Shown here piece by piece: positions 13,629 through 16,030 of a stretch of DNA of 16,030 bases. Made by a program: the position numbers and the translations under genes. Where the stretch lies: assembly GCA_937952305.1 (NCBI GenBank), contig CALFZO010000015.1:1-16030 (forward strand). Direction: 5' to 3'. Position 1 is the first letter of the stretch, and each line of letters starts with the position of its first letter. The notes beneath the pieces are model-generated. The model saw only the letters and a list, made by a program, of their open reading frames with translations, was not told where the DNA came from and made no database searches. The DNA is from an uncultured Anaerolineales bacterium. GTDB taxonomy: Bacteria; Chloroflexota; Anaerolineae; Anaerolineales; UBA6663.

Positions 13629-14366
13629 TTACTCCCAGCGGAAGGTGAAACGGGACAGCAGCAGGCCCAGGATGAGCACTACCACGACCACCGCCACTGA
13701 GGTGAGGTTCCAGGTTCCCTTCAACCAGAGGTCCTCGACCAGGATGACGACGTGCGTCAGCGGCAGCCAGCCGGCGATCTGTTGCACGCTGTCGGGCATG
13801 ATGTGGCGGGGCATGGCCGCGCCGGACAGGAAGAGCATCGGGTAGAAAACAGCCATCCCAACCGCCTGGGCTGTTCGGGCGGAGGGCATGACGCCGGCCA
13901 GGACGAAGCCCACGGCGAAGAAGCTAAAGGCGCTCAGCAGAATGGCCGGAACGATCGCCAGATTGCCGTCGGGAATGCGCAGGCCGAAGATGGTCAGGCC
14001 GGCGATGAAGAGCAAGCTGATGCCGACGGAGGTCATCAAGACCTGGGCTGCCACCTGCGACCACAACACGGGACTGGAACCCAGGGGTGTTGCGCGCAGC
14101 CGCCGCAGGATGCCCAGGTCACGATAATTGGCCAGCGTGGTGGGAATCCCCAGCAGGCCAATGGTGCCGACAATCATGCCGATGTAACCGGGCACGGACA
14201 GATCCACCCGGCCGTAGCCGCCGAGCAACTCGTCGGCTTCGTTGCCGAAGATGAAGCCAAACAGCACCATGACCATCACCGGAAAGGCGAGGGTGAAGAA
14301 GAGCGCCACCGGCTCGCGGAGCTGTAGTTTCAATTCCATGTAGGTGAGCTTGAGAAAGGTCTTCAT
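13629..14366 (-). CDS. ABC-2 type transporter permease
   Basis: A 245-residue membrane protein with six hydrophobic segments at about 20-40, 58-78, 105-128, 136-160, 168-186 and 220-240. The N-terminal amphipathic start MKTFLKLTYMELKLQLREP is typical of ABC-2/DrrB-type permeases. YRDLGILRRLRATPL near 80-95 is the coupling region that contacts the ATPase and is strongly conserved in the family. It forms an exporter with the upstream ATPase, probably as a dimer of each. The ATG at 14366 has AGGAG (14373-14377) at 6 bases, a strong ribosome site, and lies 58 bases after the ATPase gene. Genes of this type next to a DesK-like kinase and NarL-like regulator are usually drug or antimicrobial exporters; the substrate here is not known. 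Confidence 0.9.
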   Translation of the reverse strand: MKTFLKLTYMELKLQLREPVALFFTLAFPVMVMVLFGFIFGNEADELLGGYGRVDLSVPGYIGMIVGTIGLLGIPTTLANYRDLGILRRLRATPLGSSPVLWSQVAAQVLMTSVGISLLFIAGLTIFGLRIPDGNLAIVPAILLSAFSFFAVGFVLAGVMPSARTAQAVGMAVFYPMLFLSGAAMPRHIMPDSVQQIAGWLPLTHVVILVEDLWLKGTWNLTSVAVVVVVLILGLLLSRFTFRWE

Positions 14367-14424
14367 GCTTAACTCCTTTTGGTCATAAGTGGTTAACCGG
14401 GTCAGCCCAGGGCTTCACCTGCGC

Positions 14425-15336
14425 TCAGTTCCGGATCGTTCGTCCGGTCAAGGCCAGAAAGACATCTTCCAGATTGGCCTGCTGCACGCGCAGGTCGGCC
14501 GGGGCGATGTTGTGTTGGGCCAGCGCAGCGGCCACATTGGCCAGCAAGGGGCCCTTGCCGCTGAGGGTGATGTGGTGGTTGTGTTGGTGCACGGCGGTGA
14601 CGCCGCTCACGGTCTCCAGCCGTTTCGCCTGAAAGCCGTTGGGAACCGAGAAGAGCACCTTGGTCTCCCCATTCAGGCTGGCGATCAGGTTGTCCGGGGT
14701 GTCCAGGGCGATGACCCGACCATGATCGATTACGGCCACCCGGTCTGCCAACGCCTCAACCTCGTCCATGAAATGGGTGATGACAACCACGGTCTTGCCC
14801 TGCTCGCGGATGGCGCGGATCAGGTCCCAGGTCGCCCGGCGAGCCTGCGGGTCCAGCCCGGTCGTCAGCTCGTCCAGGAAGACGATTTCGGGATCGTTCA
14901 ACAGGGCCAGCGCAATGAACAGGCGCTGCTTCTGCCCGCCGGAAAGACCCCCAAACTGAGTGTTTCGCTTCTCGGCCAGGCCCCATTGCTCTACCAGCGG
15001 CTCCCAAGGCACGGTCTTTTCATAGAAGGAAGCGTACAAATCAAGCGCTTCCCACACTTTCATCCGCTCCGGCAGCGCCGCTTCTTGGAGCTGGGTGCCG
15101 ATGCGGTTGCCCAGTTTGCGCGCCGCGGTTTGCGGATCCAGACCGAGCACCGAGACGCTGCCGCCGTCGGGTTTGCGCAACCCAATCACGGACTCGATCG
15201 TCGTCGTCTTGCCGGACCCATTTGGCCCGATGATGCCAAAGATCTCGCCTGCCTCGACGGTGAAGGAAACATCCTCCACGGCTGTAACCCCGGCGTAAGC
15301 CTTGTGCAGATTGCGTACTTCAATAACCCGTGTCAT
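14425..15336 (-). CDS. ABC transporter ATP-binding protein, DrrA/NatA-like
   Basis: A 303-residue ATPase. Walker A GPNGSGKT at 37-44, Q-loop near Q84, signature LSGGQKQR at 131-138, Walker B IVFLDE at 151-156 with catalytic Glu156, and switch His188 in VITHFMDE. After the Glu, LDELTTGLD has Leu where LDEPTTGLD is usual. The C-terminal 80 residues form the extra domain seen in DrrA-type exporters and end in LEDVFLALTGR, the family tail. It powers the permease encoded downstream. The ATG at 15334-15336 has GGAGAG (15343-15348) 6 bases ahead. Element B lies between this gene and the membrane-protein gene upstream, only 21 bases from the start, so the ABC genes may be partly uncoupled from the upstream promoter. 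Confidence 0.93.
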   Translation of the reverse strand: MTRVIEVRNLHKAYAGVTAVEDVSFTVEAGEIFGIIGPNGSGKTTTIESVIGLRKPDGGSVSVLGLDPQTAARKLGNRIGTQLQEAALPERMKVWEALDLYASFYEKTVPWEPLVEQWGLAEKRNTQFGGLSGGQKQRLFIALALLNDPEIVFLDELTTGLDPQARRATWDLIRAIREQGKTVVVITHFMDEVEALADRVAVIDHGRVIALDTPDNLIASLNGETKVLFSVPNGFQAKRLETVSGVTAVHQHNHHITLSGKGPLLANVAAALAQHNIAPADLRVQQANLEDVFLALTGRTIRN

Positions 15337-15357
15337 CGTATACTCTCCATTCCAGTT

Positions 15358-15398
15358 CTAGCACCCCGTCCATGGGATTAGGATGGACGGGGCACTAG
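15358..15398. mobile_element. MITE-like element B: 16-base inverted ends with 9-base loop
   Basis: CTAGCACCCCGTCCAT (15358-15373) and ATGGACGGGGCACTAG (15383-15398) are reverse complements at 14 of 16 positions around a 9-base centre. The arms are nearly identical to the ends of element A (core CCCCGTCCA in all four). Here almost only the two ends remain, as in a deleted element. On the minus strand it forms a strong hairpin inside the operon transcript, 5 bases after the stop of the membrane-protein gene and 21 before the ATPase start, where it could attenuate or stabilise. Confidence 0.65.
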
Positions 15399-15403
15399 CT
15401 CTC

Positions 15404-15769
15404 TTAGCGACCGCGAAACAAGAGGATTGATACGCCAACGGCCAGGATGCCGAGAGGCCACAGGCCCGAGACGCTGTAGCCCAATGCCATCGCGGCCATG
15501 TAGGCGAAGGGCAGCACGGCGAAGACGGCGATGCCGAAGACACGGCGGGTGAGGCGGCCGTCTTCTTTGTAGCGCCGATAGGCCGACCCGCCGATCCAGA
15601 ACATGGGCACCAAGCCGATCAGCAGCGAGGGGCTGTGTCCCGCGATGGTGATCCCGGACGTCCCCAGCAAGAAGAGGGCACCCATGAAGACCATCACCAC
15701 CCCCATCCACTTTCCAGCTTCGTGTTCTTCTTTGCTCTGTTCTGAGTTGACAACTTTTTCCTGTTTCAT
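15404..15769 (-). CDS. Small four-helix membrane protein, unknown function
   Basis: A 121-residue protein with a hydrophilic, charged N-terminus (KQEKVVNSEQSKEEHEAG, 2-19) and four hydrophobic segments at about 22-40, 46-60, 76-94 and 99-117, separated by a basic loop YRRYKEDGRLTRR (64-76). No domain name can be given with confidence. Leading a kinase/ABC operon, it could be an accessory sensor or a modulator of the kinase, as LiaF-like proteins are, but no sequence similarity to LiaF is claimed. Start: the ATG at 15767-15769 has GGAGG (15775-15779) 5 bases ahead; a TTG start 16 codons further up lacks one. It shares strand and spacing with the genes downstream, interrupted only by element B. 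Confidence 0.75.
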   Translation of the reverse strand: MKQEKVVNSEQSKEEHEAGKWMGVVMVFMGALFLLGTSGITIAGHSPSLLIGLVPMFWIGGSAYRRYKEDGRLTRRVFGIAVFAVLPFAYMAAMALGYSVSGLWPLGILAVGVSILLFRGR

Positions 15770-16030
15770 GACAGCCTCCCGTCTGACTCTGACTGTTAGG
15801 TTGGTGTTCAATGGCAACAGAATAGCAACCGGCCCGGAGAAAGTGACCGGTCGAGAGATTGAATTGGGGCTATCGAGGGATGGATTACGCAGTCAGTCGA
15901 CCAGGGGAGACCGCATCAACCGATCGGTTGATACGGTGTCTGGCCTTTCGGAACCAATGGGGCGACAACCTGCGTCTAGCTGTCAGGGCTCAAGACATCG
16001 TGAATGATCTTTAACATTCAGAATAGGTCG
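15770..16030. other. Intergenic region upstream of the membrane-protein/ABC operon
   Basis: 261 bases to the window edge without a convincing gene. The part nearest the operon has the ribosome site (15775-15779) and tandem CTGACT units (15783-15793). A TATTCT-like -10 for the minus strand can be read near 15819-15824 but without a good -35. Further up are GACCGGTC (15845-15852), an 18-base palindrome (15915-15932) and a small dyad TGAATG/CATTCA (16001-16020). It is A+T-richer than the left half of the window and probably holds the operon's control region. Confidence 0.5.
15915..15932. promoter_or_regulatory. 18-base perfect palindrome, likely operator
   Basis: ATCAACCGATCGGTTGAT is fully self-complementary over 18 bases. 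Perfect palindromes of this size with no loop bind dimeric repressors, and TetR-family operators often have this look. It lies about 146 bases upstream of the ATG of the first operon gene, so it could control that operon or a gene beyond the right edge. No regulator of that family is encoded in the window. Confidence 0.5.

Noticed and set aside
1..16030. CRISPR array or tRNA genes
   Set aside because: No regularly spaced direct repeats and no cloverleaf with a GGTTCRANTCC arm were seen on either strand.

Overview
The window is a piece of a high-G+C bacterial chromosome. The gene families (small site-2 protease, SLC45-like MFS carrier, P-type-ATPase-like soluble HAD protein, double zinc-ribbon proteins, a TyrA-like protein with a degenerate active site) and an IS5-type transposase fragment suggest an Anaerolineae-like Chloroflexota. 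That assignment is an impression from protein style; there is no rRNA gene to confirm it. Most genes between 1 and about 11370 are very G+C rich with G/C-ending codons. From about 11630 to the right end the sequence is visibly less G+C rich and codon choice is more mixed.

Layout. (1) 57-2870, plus strand, a tightly packed operon: site-2 protease, TyrA-like dehydrogenase, GIY-YIG nuclease-like protein, SAM methyltransferase, read from an extended -10 promoter at 24-32. (2) 2877-6044, minus strand: PlsC-type acyltransferase, two tandem paralogous double zinc-ribbon proteins, and a 12-helix MFS carrier with its own promoter. (3) 6108-6736, a 629-base stretch with no convincing gene. It holds strong inverted repeats, including a 17-base pair of arms 198 bases apart, and is the least explained part of the window. 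(4) 6737-8300, minus strand: a hypothetical protein, a HAD protein with a DxN motif, and a PPM-phosphatase-like protein. (5) 8468-11374, plus strand: uvrA, complete. (6) 11375-11632: transposase debris followed by a short element with 16-base inverted ends. (7) 11629-15769, minus strand: small membrane protein, ABC ATPase, ABC-2 permease, sensor kinase, NarL-type regulator. (8) 15770-16030: upstream region of that operon with an 18-base perfect palindrome.

How it fits together. The right-hand operon is a sensor kinase/response regulator pair linked to an ABC exporter, in the same gene order as Bacillus subtilis yvfRSTU and functionally like drug- or envelope-stress export modules. A sensor would detect a membrane-active compound, the regulator would activate the operon, and the ABC pair would export it. 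Related 16-base inverted ends lie on both sides of the ATPase-to-regulator block (11534-11632 and 15358-15398). One lies between the membrane-protein gene and the ATPase gene, and the other supplies the stop codon of the regulator. With the lower G+C and the neighbouring transposase remnant, this points to an acquired or rearranged block. The left half of the window looks like ordinary chromosomal housekeeping and accessory genes.
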